Shown: positions 34,136 to 42,813 of the stretch, one piece after another | How positions within the stretch are numbered: the first letter of the stretch is position 1 | How the letters are laid out: the number at the start of each line of letters is the position of its first letter | NCBI GenBank assembly: GCA_017643925.1 | Contig: JAEPML010000015.1 | Span: 1-64,000, forward strand | Length of the DNA stretch: 64,000 bases | Reading direction: 5' to 3' | From: Roseibium sp. | Lineage (GTDB): Bacteria; Pseudomonadota; Alphaproteobacteria; Rhizobiales; Stappiaceae | Notes under the pieces: generated by a model | What the model saw: only the letters and a program-made list of their open reading frames with translations | Told to the model about the DNA's origin: nothing | Databases searched by the model: none | Program-made: the position numbers and the translations under genes

Positions 34136-34726
34136 TCAGAAGCCGACAAGCCGCTCGACCAGGAAGTCCATTTCGTCTTCCAGCGTTTCGCCTGCCAGGC
34201 TGACGAACCGGCCCTCCAGACTGATTGCCACAAGTCCGTGAACCGCGGCAAAGCAGGTTCGGGTGCGCACGGCCAGCAGCTCGTCTCCCATATCAGGATT
34301 GAGTCCCTTGAGCGGCTGAGCGATCAGCCCGAGCAAAGAGATGTTCTCCTGGATATGCCAGTCAGGCACCGGTTTGTCCTCGGGGAGAAAGTGGGCAAAA
34401 AGCGTCGTCCACAAGTTCCGGTTCTGGCGTGCAAAGCCCAGATAGGTCTGCGCAAGCGCCTTGAGCTCCTCAACAGGATCATCGATCCCCTCAATGGCTG
34501 CAAGCATGGCTGACTTGATCCGGCCAAGCGTGACGGAATTGACAGCCAGCAACAGCGCGTCCTGATCCTTGTAATGTTTGTAGACGGAACCGACTGAATA
34601 GCCGGCATTTCCGGCAATCTGCCGAATGTTGACCGCATCGAGACCGCCCTGCTCCACAGCTGCAATTGCTGCCTCCAGAACCCGTCTTTGTGTCTCTTCG
34701 CTCTTTGCCTTTTGAAGTCCTGACAT
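34136..34726 (-). CDS. TetR-family repressor of the pspA-yiaAB-aas cluster
   Basis: The 196-aa protein has an N-terminal TetR helix-turn-helix (EAAIAAVEQGGLDAVNIRQI, GYSVGSVYKHYKDQDAL) and a helical ligand domain with CFAAVHGLVAISLEGRF. It is divergent from the pspA-like gene, and two palindromes of the form GTGAAC-N3-GTTCA(C/T) lie between them, so it probably represses both directions. The ligand is unknown; the downstream acyltransferase suggests a fatty-acid or membrane signal. Confidence 0.9.
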   Translation of the reverse strand: MSGLQKAKSEETQRRVLEAAIAAVEQGGLDAVNIRQIAGNAGYSVGSVYKHYKDQDALLLAVNSVTLGRIKSAMLAAIEGIDDPVEELKALAQTYLGFARQNRNLWTTLFAHFLPEDKPVPDWHIQENISLLGLIAQPLKGLNPDMGDELLAVRTRTCFAAVHGLVAISLEGRFVSLAGETLEDEMDFLVERLVGF

Positions 34727-34748
34727 CCTTGCGCCCTTAACTATAAAA

Positions 34749-34821
34749 GTGAACTCAGTTCATTTTTTTCTTGACGTAGCGCATTTGCTATGGCTTTGTC
34801 AAACAGTGAACTGCGTTCACT
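34749..34821. promoter_or_regulatory. Two TetR-type operators in a divergent promoter
   Basis: Palindromes GTGAACTCAGTTCAT (34749-34763) and AGTGAACTGCGTTCACT (34805-34821) share half-site GTGAAC. The first borders the tetR start side, and the second lies just before the pspA ribosome site. A TTGACG at 34771 is a likely -35 element for pspA. Confidence 0.8.
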
Positions 34822-34838
34822 TTTTTAACGGAGGCACA

Positions 34839-35537
34839 ATGTTCGAGCCGTTCATAGATCAACTCAAGACGCTGCTGTTTGCCAGCGCAACAGCCCAAGG
34901 GGATCAGCAGTCGCTTGCTGTTCTCAACATCAACCTGCGCCAGGCTGCCACGTCGGTCAGAACGGCGCAGGCTGCCCTTGCCAGAGCCAAGGCAGAACAA
35001 CTGCAGGATCGCAAACGCCTGAAGCAGATTGAGGCGTCCATCGAGGACCTGGAAAACCGGGCCCGCAATGCCCTACTCAAGGGCATTGATGCGCTGGCAG
35101 TCGAGGCGGCAGAAGCCATTGCCCTGCTCGAGGACGAAAAACACGCCCTGGAGAACGCTCTCAGAGCCTTTGACGCAGATATGCAGTCGCTCACTGAAAC
35201 GCTTCACCGGGCTCAAGCCCGCTTGCGTGCCCTGAAACGCGGTGAGCGCACCGCGGGTGTCCGGGACCAGATCCAGAAAGCGCAGACACTCGGGTCCGGA
35301 GCTGGCCAGTCCGCGCTGGCCCAGGCCGAAGAACAGCTGGAGGACATCCTGCAGCGCCAGGAATGTGACCAACTTGCCGATCGGGAGTTCGCTGCCCTGT
35401 CTACGACCGACAGGCCGGACATTCTTCTTGAAAAACTTGCCGATGCCGGGTGCGGCGAACCGGTACGCAGCCGCGCGCAGGATGTCCTGGCGCGGATCAA
35501 ATCCGAAACCCCTCTGCTTATTGAAACCGGAAAGTGA
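34839..35537 (+). CDS. PspA/IM30-family membrane-stress protein
   Basis: The 232-aa protein is almost wholly coiled coil (Ala/Glu/Gln/Leu/Arg heptads from ~45 to 160), beginning MFEPFIDQLKTLLF and ending with a small helical part. This is the PspA/IM30 layout of membrane-binding ESCRT-III-like proteins that stabilise damaged inner membranes. A GGAGG site and the TetR operator precede it. It heads a run with yiaAB-like and aas-like genes, so the cluster seems to deal with membrane lipid damage. It is more divergent than E. coli PspA. Confidence 0.78.
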   Translation: MFEPFIDQLKTLLFASATAQGDQQSLAVLNINLRQAATSVRTAQAALARAKAEQLQDRKRLKQIEASIEDLENRARNALLKGIDALAVEAAEAIALLEDEKHALENALRAFDADMQSLTETLHRAQARLRALKRGERTAGVRDQIQKAQTLGSGAGQSALAQAEEQLEDILQRQECDQLADREFAALSTTDRPDILLEKLADAGCGEPVRSRAQDVLARIKSETPLLIETGK

Positions 35538-35551
35538 GAAAGGACAAACCC

Positions 35552-35833
35552 ATGCAGGAAATGAACATCAAACACTCCCAGAACTGGATGATCTTCACGA
35601 CGCTGAGTTTCGCGGTGGCCGCGATCATGATGGCGCTCGGCATCTACAATCTGGAAGCCAGCTTCTCGGCCAAGGGGTTCTACACCATGTCCGCAATCAT
35701 GCTGGTGCATACGGCCGTAACGCTCACGAAAACCCTGCGCGACAGGGACGAAGCCGAGAAGTTCCACAACCGCCTGGAAGACGCGAAGACCGAGAAGCTG
35801 TTGATGGACATCAACAAGCCGGATGACGCCTGA
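35552..35833 (+). CDS. YiaA/YiaB two-helix inner-membrane protein
   Basis: The 93-aa protein from ATG 35552 (GAAAGGA upstream) has two membrane helices, WMIFTTLSFAVAAIMMALGIY and GFYTMSAIMLVHTAVTLT, followed by a charged cytoplasmic tail (KTLRDRDEAEKFHNRLEDAK). This is the YiaAB two-helix domain. It starts 14 bp after the pspA-like stop and precedes the acyltransferase, so it is cotranscribed. Function is not established. Confidence 0.88.
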   Translation: MQEMNIKHSQNWMIFTTLSFAVAAIMMALGIYNLEASFSAKGFYTMSAIMLVHTAVTLTKTLRDRDEAEKFHNRLEDAKTEKLLMDINKPDDA

Positions 35834-35890
35834 CCCCATAGACCCTGAAGTTCGGGCGTTTCGCCATGAAACGCCCGAAAGGAGGATCAA

Positions 35891-38800
35891 ATGTCCAAGT
35901 CCCTCATGAGTTCCCGGCAGTTTGCGCCCCTGTTCTGGACCCAGTTCCTGTCGGCCTTCAACGACAATTTACTGAAGAACTCGCTCGTTTTCCTGATCCT
36001 GTTCCAGGTCGGAACAGCTGGAGCAGCAAGCGAGACGACCGGTGCGCTGGTCGCTCTCGCCGGCGCTGTCTTTGTCCTGCCCTTTCTGGCGCTCTCCGCA
36101 CTTGGCGGCGAACTTGCGGACAGGTACGACAAGTCCAGACTGGCACGAATAACGAAACTGGTTGAAGTCGGCGGCGCCGCACTGGCGGTCACCGGCATGG
36201 CGTTGTCCTCCCTCCCCGTTCTTTTTGCCGCGCTGTTCGTCTTTGGCGCCATGTCCGCGCTGTTCAGCCCGGTCAAATACGGCATGCTGCCGGACCTCCT
36301 GGTGGCAAACGAGCTGCCCCGCGCCAACGCATGGGTGGAAACCGGAACCTTCCTGGCCATCCTGGGTGGCACCATTGCCGCCGGGGTCCTGTTCGCGACC
36401 GATGCCCCAACACTCATCTTCGCGCCGGCCATGATCGCGCTCGCCATTGGGTGTTACGGCTCATCGCGCCTGATCCCTTCGAAAGCGGCCGCTGCGCCCG
36501 ACTTGAAGATCGACTGGAACATCCTGTCTTCAACACGTCAGGTCATTTCCGATCTTGCCGCAGAAAAGCGTCTTTTCCGCGTGGCACTGATGAACGCCTG
36601 GTTCTGGCTTGTCGGAGCGGTGGTCCTGTCAGTGCTGCCCTTGATGGTAAAGGACGTGCTGGGTGGCGGCGAAATTGCCGTAACCTACTTCCTGACCGTC
36701 TTCGCTGTGTCCATTGGCATTGGCTCTGCCCTCGCTGCCTGGATTTCGGCAGGACGTGTCATCCTGTTGCCCGCACCAGTCGGCACCTTCCTGCTGGCCC
36801 TGTTCAGCCTGGATACGGCTCTGACCCTGTTCGGCCTGCAGAGTGCCACGACGGTGTCGGGCCTGAGGGAATTTCTGGCCCAGCCGGGTGTCCTGCGCCT
36901 GAGCATCGACATGGCCGGCATGGCCATCTCGGGTGCCCTGTTGGTGGTCCCGACCTTTACGGCCCTGCAAACCTGGGCAAAACCCGAGACACGCGCCCGC
37001 CGGATTGCCGCGACCAATGCGCTGGGCGCTGCCCTGATGACGATTGGTGGCCTTGCTCTGGCCGGTGCGCAAAAGCTTGGAGCCTCGCTTGAAGTCATCA
37101 TGCTCTTCGTCGCCGCGCTGAATTTCGTTGCCGCTCTGGTCATGCTGAAGTCATTGCCGACCAATCCGCTGCGCGACGCCATCTCCATTCTCTACCGGGC
37201 GATCTTCCGGATGGAAGTGACCGGTCTGGAAAACCTGGAGAAGGCAGGCGATGCGCCGATCCTGGCCCTGAACCACGTCAGCTACCTCGATGCAGGTCTG
37301 GCCCTGACCCTGACCGACAAGGCTCCAACCTTTGCCGTCGACTACGAAGTCGCGCAACGCTGGTGGGTGAAACCGTTCCTGAAACTGGCAAATGCCCTGC
37401 CGATCAACCCGTCGAAACCGATGGCAACCCGGTCCCTCATCAAGGTCATTCGCTCCGGCGAACCCATGGCCATTTACCCGGAAGGACGTCTGACCGTCAC
37501 CGGATCCTTGATGAAAGTCTATGACGGTGCCGCGATGGTTGCCGACAAAACAGGCGCGATGATCGTGCCGATCCGCATCGATGGCCTTGAAAAGACACCC
37601 TTTTCCTATCTCGACCCTGCCCAGATCCGCAAACGACTGTTTCCAAAAGTAAAGGTGACAATCATGGAACCGAAGAAACTCTCCCTGCCGGAAGACCTGA
37701 AGGGCCGCAAGCGTCGCGCGGCCGCCGGAGCTGACCTCTACAACATCATGTCGGACCTGATGTTCGAAACCAGTCTGGCAGAGGACAAGACCATCCTGGA
37801 CAAGGTGATTGATACCGCGAAGGACCGTGGAATGTCTGCAACGGCCGTTGAAGATCCGCTGACCGGAAAGCTGAGTTACGGCAAATTGCTGGCCGGTGCA
37901 GCCGTTCTGGGCCGCAGGATCCGGAAGCTCACCGAAAACGAAGACTCTGTGGGGATCATGTTGCCGAATGCCAACGGATCAGCGGTCACGTTCCTGGCAA
38001 CCCTGTCTGCGGGCAAGGTGCCGGCCATGATCAACTTTTCAGCCGGGCTTGAAAACGTTCGTTCTGCTTGCCGGACCGCACAGCTGAAAACCGTCCTGTC
38101 CTCCCGAACCTTCGTGAAACAGGCGAAGTTGGAAGAGCTTGTTGCCGGCCTGGAGAAACATGTGAATTTTGTCTGGCTGGATGAAATCCGTCAGCAGATC
38201 ACACTGCCGGAAAAGCTGCGTGGGCTGATCACACGCAAACGCCCGATCGTTCGCCGCGCCGCCAACGACACGGCGGTCATCCTGTTCACCTCCGGCTCCG
38301 AGGGGCAGCCCAAAGGTGTCGTGCTGACCCACAGGAACATCCTGTCAAATGCCACGCAGGCAGCTGCCCGAATTGACTTCACCCCCTCCGACAAGGTGTT
38401 CAACGTCCTCCCGATGTTTCACTCCTTCGGTCTGACGGCCGGGACAATCCTGCCCCTGATCTCGGGGGTGCCGACCTACCTTTATCCCTCACCGCTTCAC
38501 TACAGGATCATTCCGGAGCTGATCTATGCCTCCAATGCCACCATCCTGTTCGGCACGGACACATTCCTCAATGGCTATGCGCGCGTCGCCCATGCCTATG
38601 ACTTCCGATCCCTGCGCTATTGTTTTGCCGGCGCCGAACCGGTCAAGCCGTCAACGCGCGAGACCTATATGGAACGCTTCGGTCTGCGTGTGCTGGAAGG
38701 TTACGGCGTGACCGAAACCGCGCCGGTCATCGCTATCAACACCCCGATGTTTAACAAACCGGGCACTGTCGGCAAATTGATGCCAGGCATGTCCGCACGG

Positions 38801-39310
38801 CTGGAACCCGTTTCGGGCGTCGAGGCTGGTGGACGGCTGCTGGTTTCAGGTCCAAACGTCATGGTCGGCTATCTGAAAGCAGATAATCCCGGCATCGTCG
38901 AACCGCTGGTCGATGGCTGGCACGACACGGGCGACATCGTTGAAATAGACCAGGATGGCTACATCACCATCAAGGGACGCGCCAAACGCTTCGCCAAGAT
39001 TGGCGGTGAGATGGTTTCGCTGGCGGCCGTGGAAGCCATCGCCGGTCAGGTCTGGCCGGAGCATCTGTCTGCCGTTGCTTCGGTCAAGGATCCACGCAAG
39101 GGCGAAAAGCTGATCCTGGTCACCGAGTGTCCGGACGCAACCCGGTCCGACTTCATCGAGTTGGCCAAGGCGCGCGGCGCCCAGGACCTGATGATCCCCG
39201 CAGAAGTCCGTGTCGTCGAGCAGGTTCCGGTTCTGGGATCCGGCAAGCTGGATTTCGCCGGTGTGACGAAGCTTGTCTCCGGTGACACCGCCGTCAGGCA
39301 AGCTGCCTAG
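35891..39310 (+). CDS. Fused lysophospholipid transporter/acyltransferase/acyl-ACP synthetase (LplT-PlsC-Aas)
   Basis: The 1139-aa protein has an MFS transporter part with ~12 helices (residues 1-~410), a PlsC-like acyltransferase (about 430-620; HX4D box in LNHVSYLDAG, YPEGRLT) and an AMP-dependent ligase (about 640-1130; FTSGSEGQPKGVVLTHRN, GYGVTETAPV, DTGDIVEIDQDGY). In the family it imports lysophospholipids (2-acyl-glycerophosphoethanolamine) and re-acylates them. A AAGGAGG site precedes the ATG. It ends the TetR-controlled pspA-yiaAB-aas set. All three active-site motif sets appear intact. Confidence 0.95.
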   Translation: MSKSLMSSRQFAPLFWTQFLSAFNDNLLKNSLVFLILFQVGTAGAASETTGALVALAGAVFVLPFLALSALGGELADRYDKSRLARITKLVEVGGAALAVTGMALSSLPVLFAALFVFGAMSALFSPVKYGMLPDLLVANELPRANAWVETGTFLAILGGTIAAGVLFATDAPTLIFAPAMIALAIGCYGSSRLIPSKAAAAPDLKIDWNILSSTRQVISDLAAEKRLFRVALMNAWFWLVGAVVLSVLPLMVKDVLGGGEIAVTYFLTVFAVSIGIGSALAAWISAGRVILLPAPVGTFLLALFSLDTALTLFGLQSATTVSGLREFLAQPGVLRLSIDMAGMAISGALLVVPTFTALQTWAKPETRARRIAATNALGAALMTIGGLALAGAQKLGASLEVIMLFVAALNFVAALVMLKSLPTNPLRDAISILYRAIFRMEVTGLENLEKAGDAPILALNHVSYLDAGLALTLTDKAPTFAVDYEVAQRWWVKPFLKLANALPINPSKPMATRSLIKVIRSGEPMAIYPEGRLTVTGSLMKVYDGAAMVADKTGAMIVPIRIDGLEKTPFSYLDPAQIRKRLFPKVKVTIMEPKKLSLPEDLKGRKRRAAAGADLYNIMSDLMFETSLAEDKTILDKVIDTAKDRGMSATAVEDPLTGKLSYGKLLAGAAVLGRRIRKLTENEDSVGIMLPNANGSAVTFLATLSAGKVPAMINFSAGLENVRSACRTAQLKTVLSSRTFVKQAKLEELVAGLEKHVNFVWLDEIRQQITLPEKLRGLITRKRPIVRRAANDTAVILFTSGSEGQPKGVVLTHRNILSNATQAAARIDFTPSDKVFNVLPMFHSFGLTAGTILPLISGVPTYLYPSPLHYRIIPELIYASNATILFGTDTFLNGYARVAHAYDFRSLRYCFAGAEPVKPSTRETYMERFGLRVLEGYGVTETAPVIAINTPMFNKPGTVGKLMPGMSARLEPVSGVEAGGRLLVSGPNVMVGYLKADNPGIVEPLVDGWHDTGDIVEIDQDGYITIKGRAKRFAKIGGEMVSLAAVEAIAGQVWPEHLSAVASVKDPRKGEKLILVTECPDATRSDFIELAKARGAQDLMIPAEVRVVEQVPVLGSGKLDFAGVTKLVSGDTAVRQAA

Positions 39311-39328
39311 TTGCGTCAAACCACTCAG

Positions 39329-39383
39329 CCCCGGCCTTCGAGCCGGGGCCACCTAGGACCGGGTCCCGGCTCAAGGCCGGGAC
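39329..39383. repeat. Tandem REP-like GC palindromes
   Basis: Two similar hairpins stand side by side in the gap between convergent genes: CCCCGGC-CTTCGA-GCCGGGG (39329-39348) and GTCCCGGC-TCAAG-GCCGGGAC (39363-39383). They look like a REP doublet and may also stop transcription or protect mRNA ends. Confidence 0.7.
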
Positions 39384-39403
39384 GGCGGCTCTCTCCAGCA
39401 CAC

Positions 39404-40762
39404 TCAAACAAGCTCATCCTTCGCCCGACGGATCGCCTCAATGAGCCGATCAACATCCTTGTCCGACGTCGACCAGTTGGAAACGCTGATCCGGAAGCCC
39501 TTGCGCCCTTGCCACATGGCCTGGCCAAACCAAGCCTCTCCGGAAGCCTGGACATGCGCCACAATCCGGGCGCAGGCGTCTTCGTTTTCGGGAAGTGTTG
39601 CAAACACCTGATTGAAATGAACGTCGTGCGGCACGAGGAAACCGATTTTCTCCAGCTCGGCCGCAATACGCCTTGCATGGTGATGAAATCCCGTCACGAG
39701 GTCCACGACCCCCTTGCGTCCCAGCGACAACAGGGCAGCCCAGGTTTCGGCACCCCGTGCTGACCGGCTGAATTCCGGTGCCCTGTTGGCGGGATTTGGA
39801 TGTGTAGCCGGGAGATACTGGGCGCCAATTGACATCGACGCCTGCATTTCCTCCGGATGCCGGCACAAGGCAATTCCGGCATCATAGGGCGTATTCAAGG
39901 TCTTGTGGGCGTCAACAACCCAACTGTCAGCCCCTTCCAACCCGTCCAGGGATGCGCTGATCTCTTCGGCGGTCCGGGCCCAGAGACCGAAAGCACCGTC
40001 CACATGCAACCAGGCGCCGGTTTCGCGGCACATGGCAGCCAGCTCCCCGACCGGGTCACTCGCGCCGGTGCAGACGTTTCCAGCCTGGCAGAGCACGATT
40101 GTCCTGTTATCCAGCAGAGGCATGGCGTCAGCACGCAGACGCCCTTGTTCATCCACGGCAACCCATTCGATGTCTTCCGATGACAAGCCAGCCATCCGCA
40201 CCGATTTCAGAACGGTTGCGTGTATTTCTGCGCTGGCAACAACGCGAAGTTTGGGCGCCGTGAACAGGCCCTTGCCCCTTGGATGACCAAGTCTGGACAA
40301 CAAGGTATCTCGTGCGGTGACAAGCAACGTCATGTTCGCCATGGTCGCACCGCTGGTGAAGGCTCCGGAGGTGCCCGATGGCAGCTGCATCAGGTCCACG
40401 ATCCAGGAGAGCGCCGTTTCTTCCATCTTGATGACCGAGGGACCGGTGAGACTGTCCGCCACCTGATCCCAGGCAGAAAGCAATGCCCTCGCACCGGAGG
40501 CCGCCGGCAAGGCACCACCGACAACATATCCAAAATAGCGTCCCCCGGCCGAGGCAACCGTTCCCTCCCCGCCAATCGTTTCCATCAGCTCCAGAACGGT
40601 TTCCACTTCCATGCCTTCAGCCGGCAAACCGGGATCGAGTTGCCCCAGCCGGGCCGTGTCGGCATCCACCGAACGGTCTGACAGACCTTGCAGATAGGCC
40701 GCGCCGCGCGCAGCTCCGTTGGAAAAGGCTTCCGCCTGACGCTCAAGAGGTTTAGTTTTCAT
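39404..40762 (-). CDS. PLP-dependent group II decarboxylase
   Basis: The 452-aa enzyme is of the aromatic/glutamate decarboxylase type. PLP-binding Lys lies in DAHKTLNTPYD. Other blocks are SGAFTSGATMANMTLLVTAR, AEIHATVLKS, GNVCTGASDPVGELA and WLHVDGAFGLWARTA. ATG 40762 is preferred because the alternative at 40780 lies inside the palindromic operator. The substrate cannot be told from sequence. It is divergent from an ArsR-like regulator, which probably controls it. Confidence 0.9.
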   Translation of the reverse strand: MKTKPLERQAEAFSNGAARGAAYLQGLSDRSVDADTARLGQLDPGLPAEGMEVETVLELMETIGGEGTVASAGGRYFGYVVGGALPAASGARALLSAWDQVADSLTGPSVIKMEETALSWIVDLMQLPSGTSGAFTSGATMANMTLLVTARDTLLSRLGHPRGKGLFTAPKLRVVASAEIHATVLKSVRMAGLSSEDIEWVAVDEQGRLRADAMPLLDNRTIVLCQAGNVCTGASDPVGELAAMCRETGAWLHVDGAFGLWARTAEEISASLDGLEGADSWVVDAHKTLNTPYDAGIALCRHPEEMQASMSIGAQYLPATHPNPANRAPEFSRSARGAETWAALLSLGRKGVVDLVTGFHHHARRIAAELEKIGFLVPHDVHFNQVFATLPENEDACARIVAHVQASGEAWFGQAMWQGRKGFRISVSNWSTSDKDVDRLIEAIRRAKDELV

Positions 40763-40778
40763 TGCCAAATCCGATTTC

Positions 40779-40798
40779 ATATAGAAGAGTTTCTATAT
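40779..40798. promoter_or_regulatory. Operator palindrome between decarboxylase and ArsR-like gene
   Basis: ATATAGAA-GAGT-TTCTATAT is a perfect 8-bp inverted repeat ending two bases before the regulator ATG. It is of the AT-rich form bound by ArsR-family dimers, so autoregulation and control of the divergent decarboxylase gene are likely. Confidence 0.8.
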
Positions 40799-40800
40799 AG

Positions 40801-41160
40801 ATGAATATCAATATAGATGTGAAGTCAAATTCCGATCTCATGTCCGCGCTCTCAAGTCCTGCCCGGTTGCAGATCCTGGTGTGGCTGCTGGACCCGCGGC
40901 GCCACTTTCCGGAGCAACGGGATGGAGACCTCGTCGATGACGGTGTCTGCGTCGGTTTCATCACGGACAAGATCGGCCTGACGCAACCGACCGTGAGCTC
41001 CCACATGAAAAAACTGTCGGAAGCTGGTCTGGTCACGGGCCGCAGAATCGGCAACTGGATGTTTTACAAGCCTGTGCGCGAGCGCCTGGGCGTTCTGGGT
41101 GACGAACTGGCTTCGGCAGCCCGGACAGAACCATCCGTCAGAAGCAGGGAAACGTCCTGA
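40801..41160 (+). CDS. ArsR-family transcriptional regulator
   Basis: The 119-aa winged-helix protein has LMSALSSPARLQILVWLLDP, DKIGLTQPTVSSHMKKLSEAGLVTGRRIGNWMFYKP as helix-turn-helix plus wing. A ~20-residue acidic insertion (PEQRDGDLVDDGVCVGF) sits between the first helices. No metal-binding Cys pair of the CxC type is present, so it is unlikely to be a metal sensor. It is divergent from the PLP decarboxylase across a palindromic operator. Confidence 0.9.
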   Translation: MNINIDVKSNSDLMSALSSPARLQILVWLLDPRRHFPEQRDGDLVDDGVCVGFITDKIGLTQPTVSSHMKKLSEAGLVTGRRIGNWMFYKPVRERLGVLGDELASAARTEPSVRSRETS

Positions 41161-41307
41161 CCGTGTGGCAAACGAACGCTTTCCAACTTCCAACATTCGC
41201 TGTCCTGAAACCACGCGCAATTCTCTTGCCCAGTTGCAGCCTCTGAGATTAGTCTCCGCCAGAGGCCATCCGCCTACCCTCCGCCTTCAGGACAGGAATT
41301 TCCGGAC

Positions 41308-41736
41308 ATGACCACCCCCGCCTATGACGATCAAAACGTTTTCGCAAAAATCCTGCGCGGCGAGTTGCCAAGTCACAAGGTATATGAAGACAACGATACG
41401 CTGGTGATCATGGACATAATGCCCCGGGGCGACGGACATATCCTGGTTATCCCGAAAGCGGCGTCTCGAAACATCATCGATATCGCGTTGGCCGACCTGA
41501 ACGCGGTGATGGCAACGGTCCAGAAAATGGCCCGCACGGTCGTAAAGGCCTTTGGTGCAGACGGAACCACGATCCAGCAGTTTTCCGAGCCGGCCGGCGG
41601 CCAGGTCGTGTTCCACACGCATGTCCATGTGATACCGCGTTTTGACGGGGTAAAACTGAAGCCACACACGGGCGAAATGGCGGACAACGACCTTTTGGCA
41701 GAGCAAGCCGAAAAAATCAGGTCGGCGCTCGACTAG
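41308..41736 (+). CDS. HIT-family nucleotide hydrolase
   Basis: The 142-aa protein has the histidine triad HTHVHVIPRF near residue 110 and the conserved N-terminal FAKILRGELPSHKVYEDN and GHILVIPK blocks. HIT proteins hydrolyse adenosine phosphoramidates or dinucleotides. Family-typical length. It is a single gene, convergent with the GST gene. Confidence 0.95.
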   Translation: MTTPAYDDQNVFAKILRGELPSHKVYEDNDTLVIMDIMPRGDGHILVIPKAASRNIIDIALADLNAVMATVQKMARTVVKAFGADGTTIQQFSEPAGGQVVFHTHVHVIPRFDGVKLKPHTGEMADNDLLAEQAEKIRSALD

Positions 41737-41766
41737 GCCGGGCGCACTGCAGCGGCAAGCATCAAT

Positions 41767-42417
41767 TCAGGCAATACCGACCTGCACAGCCGCGTCCTCC
41801 TGTTCGGTCGCCATATGCTGGTCCTCCTGCAGCACCTTGATGGGTGCCGGCCGCTCGAAATAGCTTTGTGTGTAGGCCTTGAATTCATCGAATTCGGGAA
41901 CCACCCCGAATACCATGCCCCAGCGCAATCCCATGGCCCATAACACATCGACGGCGGTCATCCTCTCACCCAGGACGTAAGGCCCCTTGGCCAATTGGGC
42001 CCGCATGTTCTCCATCACGGTGTCATACGTACCATAAGGCGACATGGAATGGGGTGGCTCTTCGCGCTTGAGCGCCCTGTCGACGACGGCTGGCTCGAAG
42101 CAGGAGGCCATGTGAACGAACCAGCGCAGGTACGGCCCGCGGCGCGGATCGTCCAGCGGAGGCGTCAGGCCCCGTTCGGGAAACAGGTCCGCGAGATAGA
42201 GATAGATGGCCACCTGCTCTGTTATGACAACATCACCATGCCTGACGGTCGGCACTTTGCCGGTCGGGTTCAGGGCCAGGAAGTCATCCTGCCGGTTTTC
42301 GCCGAGCTTGAAGTTCAGAACATTGAGTTTGTAGGGCGCTCCCAATTCTTCCAGAAGCACACGAACGCCTGTTGCCCGGGTTTGAGGAGCGTAAAAGAGT
42401 TCCACTTGATCCGTCAT
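41767..42417 (-). CDS. Glutathione S-transferase family protein
   Basis: The 216-aa protein from ATG 42417 (AGGAGG upstream) has an N-terminal thioredoxin-like GST domain (ELFYAPQTRATGVRVLLEEL, NPTGKVPTVRHGDVVITEQVAIYLYLAD) and an all-helical C-terminal domain with GERMTAVDVLWAMGL. The N-terminal catalytic position carries Ser/Thr-type residues near ATG-V, not a clear Tyr. The substrate is unknown. It is adjacent to the azl genes on the same strand. Confidence 0.92.
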   Translation of the reverse strand: MTDQVELFYAPQTRATGVRVLLEELGAPYKLNVLNFKLGENRQDDFLALNPTGKVPTVRHGDVVITEQVAIYLYLADLFPERGLTPPLDDPRRGPYLRWFVHMASCFEPAVVDRALKREEPPHSMSPYGTYDTVMENMRAQLAKGPYVLGERMTAVDVLWAMGLRWGMVFGVVPEFDEFKAYTQSYFERPAPIKVLQEDQHMATEQEDAAVQVGIA

Positions 42418-42453
42418 CTTCGCCTCCTGCGCAAGATCACAAGTGCCCAAGCC

Positions 42454-42813
42454 TCAGCCTAACGCATCAAGCAGCAACCAACCAGAGATCAAAAAGGCTT
42501 CTGCTGCCAAAACGCCGACGAACACACGTTGCCTGGACGCAAAGAACACGGCAAAACCGAACGCCGTGGCCGCAAGACGGAGCCAGAGTGGCGTTTCAGC
42601 CAGAACCCCTTGTGGAAACAGGATCAACTTGGAGATCACACCCGCCACCAACGCGGTCGCGACACAGCGCACCCAGATGAGTAGCTCTCCGTCTTCCCGG
42701 AGCCGGCCACCTGCAAATACCCCGAGCCAACGCCAGATATCTGTTGCCAACCAACCGGCGACAAGGATCATCACGTAGGGCCACCACCAGGTTTCTGCGA
42801 CAAGATCCCCCAT
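42454..42813 (-). CDS. azlD: AzlD-family branched-chain amino-acid exporter subunit
   Basis: The 119-aa membrane protein from ATG 42813 has four hydrophobic segments (YVMILVAGWLATDIWRWLGV, WVRCVATALVAGVISKLIL, LRLAATAFGFAVFFA, VFVGVLAAEAFLISGWLLL). The AzlD pattern and its start overlapping the stop of azlC by one base (TGATG) support the call. AzlC and AzlD together form an amino-acid efflux pump of the LIV-E type. Confidence 0.9.
   Translation of the reverse strand: MGDLVAETWWWPYVMILVAGWLATDIWRWLGVFAGGRLREDGELLIWVRCVATALVAGVISKLILFPQGVLAETPLWLRLAATAFGFAVFFASRQRVFVGVLAAEAFLISGWLLLDALG

Noticed and set aside
36331..37092. 253-aa plus-strand frame inside the LplT-PlsC-Aas gene
   Set aside because: It is an alternative frame of the MFS domain with Arg/His/Cys-rich composition and no recognisable domain.
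39329..39383. Simple terminator pair instead of REP elements
   Set aside because: The two hairpins are similar to each other and lack T-runs, so a REP-type doublet explains them better than two terminators.
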